Positions 49,214 to 58,393 of a stretch of 64,000 bases of DNA are shown piece after piece. The notes below the pieces were generated by a model. It ran no database searches. It was not told the DNA's origin and was given only the letters and a program-made list of their open reading frames with translations. The stretch covers positions 1-64,000 of the forward strand of contig JAKQEI010000246.1 in the NCBI GenBank assembly GCA_029573495.1. Reading direction: 5' to 3'. Position 1 is the first letter of the stretch; each line of letters starts with the position of its first letter. A program made the translations under genes and the position numbers. The stretch is from Bacteroidota bacterium. Lineage in GTDB: Bacteria > Bacteroidota > Bacteroidia > Flavobacteriales_F > PHOS-HE28.

Positions 49214-51487
49214 ATGATCGCATCTATTGGGCCGCTCCGGTGGCTTCTCCTCAGTGCACCCTTGTTGTTCTGTGGGACCACCTTCGGGCAGATGGACCTT
49301 CATTTCGATGGCACGGTACCCGTGGAGCGGGGGGCTGCGGACCTGGATCTCGCATGGGCGGGTGGGATGAACTCCCCCCAATTCGGGGAACTGGACCTCG
49401 ACCAGGATGGCTTGTTGGACCTCGTCGTCTTCGATCGCATCGGCGACCGGGTGATGACCCTGTTGAACACGGGAGGTACAGGCACCAATCGATACCACCT
49501 CACTCGCGCCTTCGAGCACGTGTGGCCATTCCGCGTGCTCCACGACTGGGCCTTGTTCCGCGATTACGACTGTGACGGACTGATGGACATCTTCACGTAT
49601 TCGCAGGCCGGCTTCTCCGTCTATCGGAACACCTCGGCCAATGGATCCCTCTCCTTCGAGCTCCTCGTGTTCCGCGCGGAATGTGATTATGTCTTCACCG
49701 ATGGAACCTTCCAACGGTCCAACCTCTTCGTGTCGGCCGATGACCTTCCCGGCATCGTCGATGTGGACGGCGACGGCGACCTGGATGTGCTCACCTTCAG
49801 CCAGCTCGGCACCTTCCTCGAGTATTACAAGAACCTGAGCGTGGAGACCTATGGCACCTGTGATAGTCTGACCTACGTGCGCAGGAACGCCTGCTGGGGC
49901 CGGTTCGCCGAGAACGCTTCCACCAACGCGGTCACGCTGAACGTCGACTGCCCCTTCAATGTGCCCGCGCCTGAGATCGGCCCGGGTCCTGGCGGGCATG
50001 ACCCAACGGCCGAGGAGGATCGAGCAGAAGCGCACTCGGGCAGCACCATCACACCGTTGGACCTGGATGGCAACGGGGTCATGGACCTCTTGCTCGGTGA
50101 CATCGCCTACGCCAACATCGTCGCGCTGACCAACGGTGGGACGGTGGACAACTCCCTGATGATCTCGGAGGACACCCAATTCCCGATCACGGACGTACCG
50201 GTGGACCTGCCGATCTTTCCAGCAGGCTTCCATCTGGATGTGGATGGCGATGGCCAGCGCGACCTGTTGGTGTGTGCCTCGGCCAGGGGGCTCGCTCAGA
50301 ACTACGAAAGCGTTTGGTACTACCATAATGCGGGCTCCGACCTCCAGCCTGTCTTCGAGTATCAGCAGCGCGACCTGTTCCAGAGCCGGATGCTTGACCT
50401 CGGTGAAGGCGCGAACCCGGTCCCTTTCGACCACAATGGGGACGGCCGGATGGACCTGATCGTCTCGAATGAAGGCTACTACCACCCATCCGGCAATTAC
50501 GTGGGCAAGCTGGCCTTGTTGGAGAACATCGGAACCACCACTTCCCCGGCCTTCCGGTTGGTGACGGATGATTACATGAACCTGAGTGCGAGCGGCATAG
50601 GAACGTCGATGTATCCGGCATTCGCGGACCTGGACGGCGATGGGGACAAGGACATGTATATCGGTGACCTACAAGGTCGTCTGCACTTCTACCGGAACAC
50701 TTCGTCGGGACCGGTCGCCCAGTTCACGCTGGTCCAGCCCAACGTTGCCTACGCGAACGGTACGGAGATCGACGTGGGCAGGCAGGCCACCCCACAGTTC
50801 ATCGACCTGGACCGGGACGGCCTCAGCGACCTGGTGATCGGCGAGCAGAACGGCAACCTGAACTATCTGCGGAACACCGGGAGCACCTTGGCTGCCAGTT
50901 GGACCCTGGTGACCGACTCGCTGGGCCACGTGCGCACCGTTACGCCATACACCCTGGGTCATTCAGTACCCTTCGTGTTCAGCAATTCCGTCGGAGCCTA
51001 TGAGATCCTGGTCGGGTCCGAGGCTGGCACGCTCTGGCATTACACCGGGATCGACGGGAACCTGGACGGAACCTGGACCCTGCAGGACAGCAGTTTCCTG
51101 GACATCGATGAAGGTTTCCGCGCCACGGTCTGCCTGCATGACTACACCGGCGATGGCGAACTGGACCTCGTGGTGGGCAACTTCGACGGGGGACTAGGAT
51201 TCTGGCGCAGCGATGCGGAGGTGGGTATCAGGCCTAGGACCGACGCGGTAGAGATGAGCATCCGCCCCAATCCGAGCACGGGCCTTATCGAGATCATCCT
51301 GCCGGGAACGATCGTCAACGGTCGGACCGACTTGATCGTGCGCAACGCGATCGGTCAGGAAGTCCTGCGCATCAGTGCGGTCCCTGGGCTCAATTCGATC
51401 GACCTTGGTCGACTCGGCCCGGGTGTGTACACGCTGCAGGCTCCGGTGGCCGGTGGGATATCGCCTGCCCGGGTGGTGATCCGATAG
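49214..51487 (+). CDS. VCBS/FG-GAP repeat protein with T9SS type A sorting domain
   Basis: 757 residues from ATG 49214 (signal peptide about MIASIGPLRWLLLSAPLLFCGTTFG; an ATG at 49184 would add 10 residues). The body has repeated DxDxDGxxD calcium-binding turns of the VCBS/FG-GAP type, e.g. LDQDGLLDLVVF, VDGDGDLDVLTF, LDGNGVMDLLLG, NGDGRMDLIVS and DLDGDGDKDMYIG, consistent with a beta-propeller surface protein. The end (SIRPNPSTGLIEIILP ... GVYTLQAPVAGGISPARVVI) is a type A T9SS tail. Likely surface-exposed and calcium-stabilised. The gene is divergent from secDF and closed by a 17-bp hairpin terminator. Ligand unknown. Confidence 0.88.
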   Translation: MIASIGPLRWLLLSAPLLFCGTTFGQMDLHFDGTVPVERGAADLDLAWAGGMNSPQFGELDLDQDGLLDLVVFDRIGDRVMTLLNTGGTGTNRYHLTRAFEHVWPFRVLHDWALFRDYDCDGLMDIFTYSQAGFSVYRNTSANGSLSFELLVFRAECDYVFTDGTFQRSNLFVSADDLPGIVDVDGDGDLDVLTFSQLGTFLEYYKNLSVETYGTCDSLTYVRRNACWGRFAENASTNAVTLNVDCPFNVPAPEIGPGPGGHDPTAEEDRAEAHSGSTITPLDLDGNGVMDLLLGDIAYANIVALTNGGTVDNSLMISEDTQFPITDVPVDLPIFPAGFHLDVDGDGQRDLLVCASARGLAQNYESVWYYHNAGSDLQPVFEYQQRDLFQSRMLDLGEGANPVPFDHNGDGRMDLIVSNEGYYHPSGNYVGKLALLENIGTTTSPAFRLVTDDYMNLSASGIGTSMYPAFADLDGDGDKDMYIGDLQGRLHFYRNTSSGPVAQFTLVQPNVAYANGTEIDVGRQATPQFIDLDRDGLSDLVIGEQNGNLNYLRNTGSTLAASWTLVTDSLGHVRTVTPYTLGHSVPFVFSNSVGAYEILVGSEAGTLWHYTGIDGNLDGTWTLQDSSFLDIDEGFRATVCLHDYTGDGELDLVVGNFDGGLGFWRSDAEVGIRPRTDAVEMSIRPNPSTGLIEIILPGTIVNGRTDLIVRNAIGQEVLRISAVPGLNSIDLGRLGPGVYTLQAPVAGGISPARVVIR

Positions 51488-51496
51488 GCGCGATCT

Positions 51497-51535
51497 GAAT
51501 GAAGAACGGCGCCTGCTCGGCGCCGTTCTTCATTC
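51497..51535. terminator. Very strong bidirectional terminator
   Basis: Perfect 17-bp stem (gaatgaagaacggcgcc / ggcgccgttcttcattc) with a 5-nt loop, 9 bases after the VCBS gene and 13 bases before the mdh stop (51549). Serves both converging genes. Confidence 0.9.
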
Positions 51536-51548
51536 CAAGGGTCGGGGA

Positions 51549-52487
51549 TCAGGCGGTCACCTGCATCTTGTCCAGCACGTCCATCACCTCCTTCACCGCT
51601 TTGGCGCTGGAGTCGCACAGTGCTTGCTCGTCCTTGTTCAACTTCAGTTCGATGATCCGTTCGATGCCATTGTGGCCGAGGATCACCGGCACGCCCATGT
51701 ACACGTCCTTAAGGCCATATTCGCCTTGAAGCCAGGCACATACCGGGAACACACGCTTCTGGTCACGAACAATGGCCTCGACCATCTGGGCGGCGGCGGT
51801 ACCTGGCGCGTACCAAGCGCTCGTACCGAGCAGGTTCACGATCTCACCACCTCCTTTCTTCGTCCGTTCCACGATGGCGTCGAGCTTTTCAGGGGCGATC
51901 AGCTCGGTCACCGGGATCCCACCAACCGTGGTGTAGCGCGGCAGGGGGACCATGGTATCTCCATGACCGCCCATGAGGACCGCCTGGATATCCTTCGGGC
52001 TCACGTTCAACTCGGTGGCCAGGAAGGCGCGGTAGCGGGCCGTATCCAGGATCCCCGCCATGCCGAACACCCGGTTCGCCGGGAATTTACTGGTGATGAA
52101 GGCACAGTAGGTCATCACGTCAAGCGGGTTGCTCACCACCACGATGATCGCCTTCGGTGAATGCTTGATGATGTTCTCGGTGACGCTCTTGACGATTGCC
52201 GCGTTGGTGGCGATCAGGTCGTCGCGACTCATGCCGGGTTTGCGCGGCAGACCACTGGTAATCACCACCACATCGCTGTCCGCGGTCTTCGCATAATCGT
52301 TGGTACTGCCCACCAAACGGGAGTCGAATAGGCTGATCGGGGCGGTCTGCCAGATGTCCAGTGCCTTGCCCTCGGCGACCCCTTCCTTGATGTCCAACAA
52401 CACCACTTCATTGGCCAGTTCCCAACGGGCAACGGCATCGGCACAGGTGGCACCCACGTTCCCTGCGCCCACAACGGTGACTTTCAT
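51549..52487 (-). CDS. mdh: Malate dehydrogenase
   Basis: 312 residues from ATG 52487; the long upstream frame is non-coding. NAD-dependent TCA-cycle enzyme of the LDH-like MDH class. Rossmann motif GAGNVGATCADAVA, substrate-selective Arg in LPRKPGMSRDDLIATN, and the catalytic His in GGHGDTMVPLPR. Divergent from the ECF sigma gene (181-base gap). A possible -7 box (tactttcg, 52538-52545) lies 50 bases upstream on the minus strand. Confidence 0.97.
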   Translation of the reverse strand: MKVTVVGAGNVGATCADAVARWELANEVVLLDIKEGVAEGKALDIWQTAPISLFDSRLVGSTNDYAKTADSDVVVITSGLPRKPGMSRDDLIATNAAIVKSVTENIIKHSPKAIIVVVSNPLDVMTYCAFITSKFPANRVFGMAGILDTARYRAFLATELNVSPKDIQAVLMGGHGDTMVPLPRYTTVGGIPVTELIAPEKLDAIVERTKKGGGEIVNLLGTSAWYAPGTAAAQMVEAIVRDQKRVFPVCAWLQGEYGLKDVYMGVPVILGHNGIERIIELKLNKDEQALCDSSAKAVKEVMDVLDKMQVTA

Positions 52488-52537
52488 CTTCTGAGCTTGG
52501 TTATTGCGTGCTTGCCGGGGACTTTCCCGGGGCGGGG

Positions 52538-52545
52538 CGAAAGTA
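52538..52545 (-). promoter_or_regulatory. Possible -7 element of mdh
   Basis: tactttcg on the minus strand, one base from TAnnTTTG. No matching TTG upstream was seen. Confidence 0.35.
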
Positions 52546-52651
52546 CTACCCTCCGACCACCGTTCCGTGACCAGGATCAGGTTTCCAAGGCAGGGGACCT
52601 CCAGGCAGGCATCCTTTTTCAACCGCTGCCGTCTACTAGGTCAGGAATGGC

Positions 52652-52659
52652 TACCTTGA
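52652..52659 (+). promoter_or_regulatory. Possible -7 element of the sigma-factor gene
   Basis: taccttga, two mismatches to TAnnTTTG, starting 16 bases before ATG 52668, the same spacing as at the CBS gene (10481/10497). It favours 52668 as start, because the other ATG (52647) would lie upstream of it. Confidence 0.3.
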
Positions 52660-52667
52660 CCGCTGTC

Positions 52668-53321
52668 ATGCTCCAGCGACCCTCTGCTCCCCCGGCCTCC
52701 GAGCGCAGCAACCTGCGTTTGGTGCAGGACCAGGTGGTCATGGAGGCACAGGAAGCCGCCTATGGCGCACTGATCGATGGCTGCCTGAAGGAGGAGCGTC
52801 GCGCGCAGCAAAGGGTGTATGAGCTTTTCTACGGCAAGATGATGGCCGTATGTCTCCGGTACACTAAGAACGCCGACCAGGCCAAGGACATCCTCCAGGA
52901 TGGATTCATCAAGGTGTTCAAGAGCGTCAATAAGTTCAACCGGGCCGGATCATTCGAAGGGTGGATCCGACGGATCATGGTGAACACGGCGATCGACCAT
53001 TTCCGCAGGACCAAGAACTCCTACCTGCTATTGGGCGAGGAACGCAGCATCGAGGATTTCGGCGATCACGACGAGGAGGACATCCTGGCCGAGGAGAGCG
53101 GTGAGGATTACCTGGACCTGAAGCCCGCGGACATCATCAATGCCATGCAGAAATTGACCCCGGCCTACCGGACGGTATTCAACTTGTATGTGTTCGAGGA
53201 GTTGACGCACAAGGAGATAGCCGACATGCTCGGGATCAACATCGGCACCTCCAAGAGCAACCTGGCCAAGGCCAAGCACAATCTGAAGAAATTCCTATCG
53301 AAGGAGCACAAGCTCCATTAA
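52668..53321 (+). CDS. ECF-type RNA polymerase sigma factor
   Basis: 217 residues from ATG 52668; ATG 52647 would add 7 residues. Region 2 is MMAVCLRYTKNADQAKDILQ and DGFIKVFKSVNKF, with FEGWIRRIMVNTAIDHFRR at its end; region 4 is LTPAYRTVFNLYVFEELTHK then EIADMLGINIGTSKSNLAKA. Between them lies an acidic linker (EERSIEDFGDHDEEDILAEE). No region 1.1 or 3, so it is ECF class. Twelve bases after it comes the PKD membrane protein, a layout seen in many Bacteroidota; the partner probably controls it. Similar to the T9SS-linked SigP class in general form only. Confidence 0.93.
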   Translation: MLQRPSAPPASERSNLRLVQDQVVMEAQEAAYGALIDGCLKEERRAQQRVYELFYGKMMAVCLRYTKNADQAKDILQDGFIKVFKSVNKFNRAGSFEGWIRRIMVNTAIDHFRRTKNSYLLLGEERSIEDFGDHDEEDILAEESGEDYLDLKPADIINAMQKLTPAYRTVFNLYVFEELTHKEIADMLGINIGTSKSNLAKAKHNLKKFLSKEHKLH

Positions 53322-53333
53322 CGGACGAGGAAC

Positions 53334-54572
53334 ATGAGTGGACCGACGGGATTCGAACAAGCGGTGAAGGAGGCGCTCGAGCCGTACGAGGTGCCCTACA
53401 ATTCCGCTGACTGGGGCCATCTGGAGCGGGCGCTCGATGGCCGCACGGACGATGTGGCACGTGTGTCGCGCTCCGGCCTTTACGCCCTTTTGATCGGTGG
53501 ATCGCTCGCCGCGGTGAGCAGCTTCATGATCCTGACCAAACCGACCTTATCCGTGACTGGCGAGCCAGTGAGTGCCAGTACGATCATGTCACCGACGCTG
53601 ACGCCCACGCTTGGCACCGAAGCCATCAAAGAGGCCGAGGTAGCGATCCAGGAGACCGCTCCGGTGGTGGCCATGGCACCTGTGGAGACGCCGGCCAAAG
53701 TGGAGGTCAAGGAGAAGGTGTCCGTGACACCGGAGCCCGTCACGAGCACGATCTCCGCATCGGCGGTGAAACCGACGCACCCGATGAACCATGAGCCGGT
53801 CGTGAAGCCGAGCATCACGGAAGGTTGTCCTGGTTCTGTCATCGATTTCGAGGCTGAGAACGTGTCCGGTGAAGGAATGTACCTCTGGAACTTCGGGGAT
53901 GGCAGCTTCTCCAACAAACCAAGACCGAGCCATGTCTTCGCCAAATCAGGAAGCTTCGAGGTCATGTTGTCTCATTCGACCTCCGATGGTGGCGGCATTC
54001 GGAACAAGGCGGTGGCGGACCGCATCGTGATCCACGAGGCTCCGGAAGCCTCGTTCAACGTGTTGAAACAGGAATACGACAACACCGTACCCTCCATCCA
54101 TTTCGAGAACCGCAGCCTGGGTGGTCGGTCCTACCGCTGGGACTTCGGCGATGGAGGTACCAGTACAGTCGCCCACCCCGACCATATCTACAAGAAAGCG
54201 GGCGTGTATACCGTGAGCCTGGTCGTGGTGAACGGTAATGGTTGTGAGGATCACGCCGAGCGGACGGTGCGGATCGAGAACGACTACAACCTGGACGCCC
54301 CCGGGACTTTCTCCCCGAACGGCGATGGCACCGATGACGTGTTCATTCCGGAAGCATTGAAGACCCTGGGCGCACGCTTCGTGCTTACCGTCATGGAGTC
54401 CAAGACCGGAGTGGTGGTATACGAGACCAACGACCCTCAGCGGCCATGGAACGGCAAGGTCGCCAACAAAGGAGATGCCTGCTCACAGGGCGAATATGTG
54501 TGGTTGGTGGAGATGAAGGATGGGGAGAAGTTGGGAGGGACCTACACCGGTAGCATTCAATTGGTGCGTTAG
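53334..54572 (+). CDS. Single-span PKD protein with gliding-motility C-terminal domain (candidate anti-sigma/sensor)
   Basis: 412 residues. Cytosolic N-terminus (1-46) containing FEQAVKEALEPYEVPYNSAD, a conserved-looking opening seen in Bacteroidota proteins that follow ECF sigma genes; one membrane span (about 49-67, LYALLIGGSLAAVSSFMIL); a low-complexity Thr/Pro/Val stretch (70-155); two PKD domains (about 165-245, NFGDGSFSNK; and 252-335, DFGDGGTSTV) and a C-terminal gliding-motility (CHU_C/T9SS type B-like) domain (about 338-412, FSPNGDGTDDVFIPEA). There is no cleavable signal peptide, so the protein is anchored in the inner membrane and its tail domain probably stays in the periplasm. 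Role as regulator of the upstream sigma factor is inference from context. Confidence 0.88.
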   Translation: MSGPTGFEQAVKEALEPYEVPYNSADWGHLERALDGRTDDVARVSRSGLYALLIGGSLAAVSSFMILTKPTLSVTGEPVSASTIMSPTLTPTLGTEAIKEAEVAIQETAPVVAMAPVETPAKVEVKEKVSVTPEPVTSTISASAVKPTHPMNHEPVVKPSITEGCPGSVIDFEAENVSGEGMYLWNFGDGSFSNKPRPSHVFAKSGSFEVMLSHSTSDGGGIRNKAVADRIVIHEAPEASFNVLKQEYDNTVPSIHFENRSLGGRSYRWDFGDGGTSTVAHPDHIYKKAGVYTVSLVVVNGNGCEDHAERTVRIENDYNLDAPGTFSPNGDGTDDVFIPEALKTLGARFVLTVMESKTGVVVYETNDPQRPWNGKVANKGDACSQGEYVWLVEMKDGEKLGGTYTGSIQLVR

Positions 54573-54599
54573 TTCTTTCGTTGACAAAGGCCTGGACCG

Positions 54600-54625
54600 G
54601 ATCCCCCGAGCGACCTCGGGGGATC
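54600..54625 (+). terminator. Terminator of the sigma/PKD operon
   Basis: Perfect 11-bp stem (gatcccccgag / ctcgggggatc) with a 4-nt loop, followed by tatttttg. Begins 28 bases after the stop at 54572. Confidence 0.85.
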
Positions 54626-54633
54626 TATTTTTG
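54626..54633 (+). promoter_or_regulatory. -7 element overlapping the terminator tail, upstream of the first giant paralogue
   Basis: TATTTTTG, exact TAnnTTTG, is at the same time the U-tract of the terminator. A leader of roughly 85 bases would precede ATG 54725. No TTG at 17-23 bases upstream, where the hairpin is. Confidence 0.45.
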
Positions 54634-54724
54634 TGGACATAGGCAACGGACCGGTCACCGGCGCGGTCACTCGTTCAGCTGGTCAATGGTCAACTCCCAT
54701 GCGGCTATCCCAAACCGGAGAATA

Positions 54725-57700
54725 ATGGAGAAGAAGCTCTACACGCGGCTATTCCTCATCCCCCTCCTCCTACTTCTCGTTCATACGGCACAGGCGCAGC
54801 AGTTCAGCATCACCGCTGGTAGTGTGACCACCTGTGCCGGGGTTCTGGAGGATTCTGGTGGGCCCTCGGCTTCTTACGGGGACAACGAGAACTATACGGT
54901 GGTGATCTGTCCGGACAATCCAGGTGATGGGATCTCTCTTCAATGGATCGTTGCGAACCTGAGCCTTGCCGGCCCGAACAACACCCAGGACAGGCTCCTG
55001 ATCTGGGATGGGGACAACACCAGCGCGACCCCTTTGGGTGATTACACGGGGTCAGCACTGCAAGGCTTGATCGTTTCCGCCACCACCTTCAATACGACGG
55101 GATGCCTCACTGTTCGCTTCATTTCCAATGGAACGGGAACGGGAGACTTCGCTGCATCCATCACCTGCTTCACGCCATGTGAACGCCCGGTCGCTGTGGC
55201 TTCCATGAGCGAAGCCGTTCCTGCCCTGGTCTGTGTGGGAGAAGAGGTCTCCTTCGATGGAAGCGCTTCATATGCTGCGGCGGGGTTCAACATCGTCTCC
55301 TACACGTGGAACTTTGACGATGGTGCATCGGCTACCGGACCGACCTCAAGCCATGCGTTCTCCGTACCTGGCGAGTACATCGTACAACTGAACCTGTTGG
55401 ACGATAACGATTGTGTGAACTCGAACGTGGTGGACCTTCAGGTATTGGTGAGCACGACACCGTTGTTCGTGGGCACGGTACAAAGTGTGGAGACTTGTCT
55501 CGGTGCCACGGTGGACCTTGCTGCCATTGTGACACCTGTAACCTGGACCGGGATCCCGGATGCCAATTTCGGGGAGGGGGTCTTCTTACCGGATGATGTG
55601 GGTCAGCCTTTCACCTCCGACCTGACCTTCACGCAGTTCGATCCGGGTCAATCCGTACAAAGCGTGGGCGATATCCTCTCGATCTGTGTCGAGATGGAGC
55701 ACACCTACATGGGCGACCTTGTCCTCCAGGTCATTTGTCCGAACGGACAGACCATGATCTTCCATCAGCAAGGTGGTGGTGGTACCTATCTGGGCTCCCC
55801 GAATGATACGGACAGCAACCAGAACCCGATCCCAGGGGAATGCTGGGAGTACTGCTGGAGCCCGACCGCAACGAACGGCACCTGGGTGGACAACTCGAAC
55901 CAAGGCAGCCAGAATACCACTTCAGCCGGTACGCCGCCCGCGCAATCGTTGAACCCGGGGACCTACGAACCGGTGCAGCCCTTCACCAACCTGGTCGGTT
56001 GTCCGTTGAATGGTGAGTGGACCTACCAGAGCACCGATCTATGGGGTGCGGACAATGGGTTCATTTGTTCCTGGTCGATCAACTTCGACCCGAACATCAT
56101 CCCGGATGTGACCCAGTTCACACCGAACCTTGGAACGGCCACGCTGGATAGTGCTGGATGGTCTGGTCCTGAACTGACCCAGGATCCGGTGGTGCCGCTG
56201 AACGCCACGGCCACCCCTTCCGGCCCGGGGACCTACCCTTACACCTTCTTCGTAACGGATGACTTCGGTTGTTCCTACGACACCACGGTCACGATCACGA
56301 TCGACCCGCAGATCGTACTTGACGCGGGACCGGACCTCGTGCTGTGTTCCGATCCGTCGCCCATGGCAGGGGCCATCGTGGCCAACGGTCCGCCGCCCAC
56401 ATGTACGTGGGAGCTGCTCCTGTTGGAATCCTGGGGGGATGGATGGAACGGTGGTGCGAACCTTATGGTGACCATTGATGGCAACGTCACGAACTATTCG
56501 GTTCCGAGCGGTCCGGAGGAAGTTCCGATATCCTTGAGCGTGGAAACCGGCCAATCGATCGAACTGTTCTATACGGCTGGCACCGTTTTCAATAACGAGA
56601 ATTCCTTCACGCTCACCGATGACGCGGGCAATGAGGTCTACGCCTCACCGAACGGACCACCCACTGGACTGGCATACAGCGGCACTGTTGTCTGTGGTGG
56701 CGGAAGTACGCCGTTCGTGTTCGAATGGACCCCGGTAGATGGCCTGACCGACCCGAGCGATCCGGAGACGGACGTTTATGTAACTGAGCCGACGTGGTTC
56801 TACCTGTCCTCTTATCCGACCGGACATCCGGAGTGTGCGGTGATGGACAGCGTGCTGGTCAGTCCGGACCCGTCCATCGATGCCGGACTTCCTGCGTCCA
56901 TCATTCTTTGCGAGAGCGACCCGGTGATCACGATGGTGGATTCCCTCGGCGGCACTCCGGACCAGATCGGGAGCTGGACCAGTTCCATTGGCACGAACGT
57001 ACCCGGGGTCTTCGACCCGAGCATGGATCCTGCGGATGTGTATACCTACACCGTGACCAGTGGTGCGGGCTGCGTGGCCACGAGCACACTGGAGATCACC
57101 GTATTGCCGGCCGATGACCCGACATGCTGCGGGGTGGTGGATGCCGGACCGAACACATTCTCCTGCGACCTCACCACCGTTTTGGAAGCGGTAAGGGGGA
57201 ACACCGGCGTTGGTAATTGGGTGGGTCCTGTTGGCGCGGTCTTCGAAGATGCGTTCAATAACGTCACCTTGGTGACCGTGCAGCCCGGCATGGGTGGCCC
57301 GCAGATGTTCTATTGGGTGGAGAACGACGGCGCCTTCTGTGACCTGATCGACAGCGTGGAGATCGTGTTCACCGACGCGTATGCGTTCACGCCGACCATC
57401 ACCAACGCACTTTGTTTCGGCTATTGCGATGGCGGGATCACGGTGGACGTCGCTGGCGGTAATGCAGCCACCGCACTGGATTACTCGTGGTCCACTGGCG
57501 ATGCCGGCAATGGGCTGGATGCGATCAGTGGGTTGTGTGCCGGGGGTTACACCGTGACCGTGACGGATGACAATGGCTGTGCTGGAAGCTTCGACATGAT
57601 CGTGACCGAACCGGCCCTGTTGCAGGTGGATTCAGTAACCAGCACGCCGGTGACCTGTTCCGGTGATTGTGATGGTACCATCACCATACATGACGTGGCT

Positions 57701-58384
57701 GCGGTGGAGTACAGCTTCGACAACGGCGACAGTTGGGGCATTGACGCGGTGCGTACAGAGGCGTGCGAGGGTACCTGGGTCGTTCGCATCAAGGATGCGG
57801 ACGGTTGCATCGGCCTCGCGAGCGAAGAAGTCACCGGTCCACCACCCGTTGTGGCCTCGTTCATCTGGGGTCCGCAACCAGCCAACGTGGACGCACCTAC
57901 CATCACTTTCTCGAACACCTCCACCGGAGCCGACCATTTCTTCTGGAACGTGGATGAGCAGTACTCCACGACCGAACTGAACACGCTCTTCACCTTCAGC
58001 AATAAAGAACCCGGCACCTACCAGGTCTGCCTCACGGCGTACAACTACAACGAATGCGTGGATACGGTATGCAACGACATCGTGATCGACGATGTGCTCT
58101 TCACCTACATACCGAACGCGTTCACGCCGGATGGGGACGGCGAGAACGATGCGTGGTGGCCTACCGCCAACATACCCGTTCGAACGAACTACGAATTACT
58201 CGTGTTCGACCGTTGGGGACAGGTGGTCTTCAGCACCACGGATCCGTACATGGCTTGGGAAGGCAGCTTCCAGAACAGTGGGGAGGTCTTGAAGAGCGAT
58301 GTGTATGCCTACCGGCTCCTATACGGTATCGGGAACACCGAAACGAGGAAGGAGATACTCGGGCATGTGACCTTGTTGAAGTAA
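54725..58384 (+). CDS. Giant surface protein 1: CUB, PKD, P-domain, GDGW module, SprB repeats, T9SS type B tail
   Basis: 1219 residues from ATG 54725, preceded by a good Shine-Dalgarno (ggag, unusual here). Signal peptide MEKKLYTRLFLIPLLLLLVHTAQAQ. Domains: CUB (about 37-148, CAGVLEDSGGPSASYGDNEN opening), PKD (154-243), proprotein-convertase P-domain (about 296-454, MEHTYMGDLVLQVICPNG ... GADNGFICSWSINF), an unnamed GDGW module (557-657, LLESWGDGWNGGAN), Ig-like region (660-800), two SprB-like repeats (about 890-1035), a PKD-like unit (1042-1122) and the gliding-motility C-terminal domain (1128-1219, FTPDGDGENDAWW ... FDRWGQVVF). Expected to be exported by Sec then T9SS. Likely a cell-surface or matrix protein; no enzyme active site seen. 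Confidence 0.92.
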   Translation: MEKKLYTRLFLIPLLLLLVHTAQAQQFSITAGSVTTCAGVLEDSGGPSASYGDNENYTVVICPDNPGDGISLQWIVANLSLAGPNNTQDRLLIWDGDNTSATPLGDYTGSALQGLIVSATTFNTTGCLTVRFISNGTGTGDFAASITCFTPCERPVAVASMSEAVPALVCVGEEVSFDGSASYAAAGFNIVSYTWNFDDGASATGPTSSHAFSVPGEYIVQLNLLDDNDCVNSNVVDLQVLVSTTPLFVGTVQSVETCLGATVDLAAIVTPVTWTGIPDANFGEGVFLPDDVGQPFTSDLTFTQFDPGQSVQSVGDILSICVEMEHTYMGDLVLQVICPNGQTMIFHQQGGGGTYLGSPNDTDSNQNPIPGECWEYCWSPTATNGTWVDNSNQGSQNTTSAGTPPAQSLNPGTYEPVQPFTNLVGCPLNGEWTYQSTDLWGADNGFICSWSINFDPNIIPDVTQFTPNLGTATLDSAGWSGPELTQDPVVPLNATATPSGPGTYPYTFFVTDDFGCSYDTTVTITIDPQIVLDAGPDLVLCSDPSPMAGAIVANGPPPTCTWELLLLESWGDGWNGGANLMVTIDGNVTNYSVPSGPEEVPISLSVETGQSIELFYTAGTVFNNENSFTLTDDAGNEVYASPNGPPTGLAYSGTVVCGGGSTPFVFEWTPVDGLTDPSDPETDVYVTEPTWFYLSSYPTGHPECAVMDSVLVSPDPSIDAGLPASIILCESDPVITMVDSLGGTPDQIGSWTSSIGTNVPGVFDPSMDPADVYTYTVTSGAGCVATSTLEITVLPADDPTCCGVVDAGPNTFSCDLTTVLEAVRGNTGVGNWVGPVGAVFEDAFNNVTLVTVQPGMGGPQMFYWVENDGAFCDLIDSVEIVFTDAYAFTPTITNALCFGYCDGGITVDVAGGNAATALDYSWSTGDAGNGLDAISGLCAGGYTVTVTDDNGCAGSFDMIVTEPALLQVDSVTSTPVTCSGDCDGTITIHDVAAVEYSFDNGDSWGIDAVRTEACEGTWVVRIKDADGCIGLASEEVTGPPPVVASFIWGPQPANVDAPTITFSNTSTGADHFFWNVDEQYSTTELNTLFTFSNKEPGTYQVCLTAYNYNECVDTVCNDIVIDDVLFTYIPNAFTPDGDGENDAWWPTANIPVRTNYELLVFDRWGQVVFSTTDPYMAWEGSFQNSGEVLKSDVYAYRLLYGIGNTETRKEILGHVTLLK

Positions 58385-58393
58385 GGAACGGCA

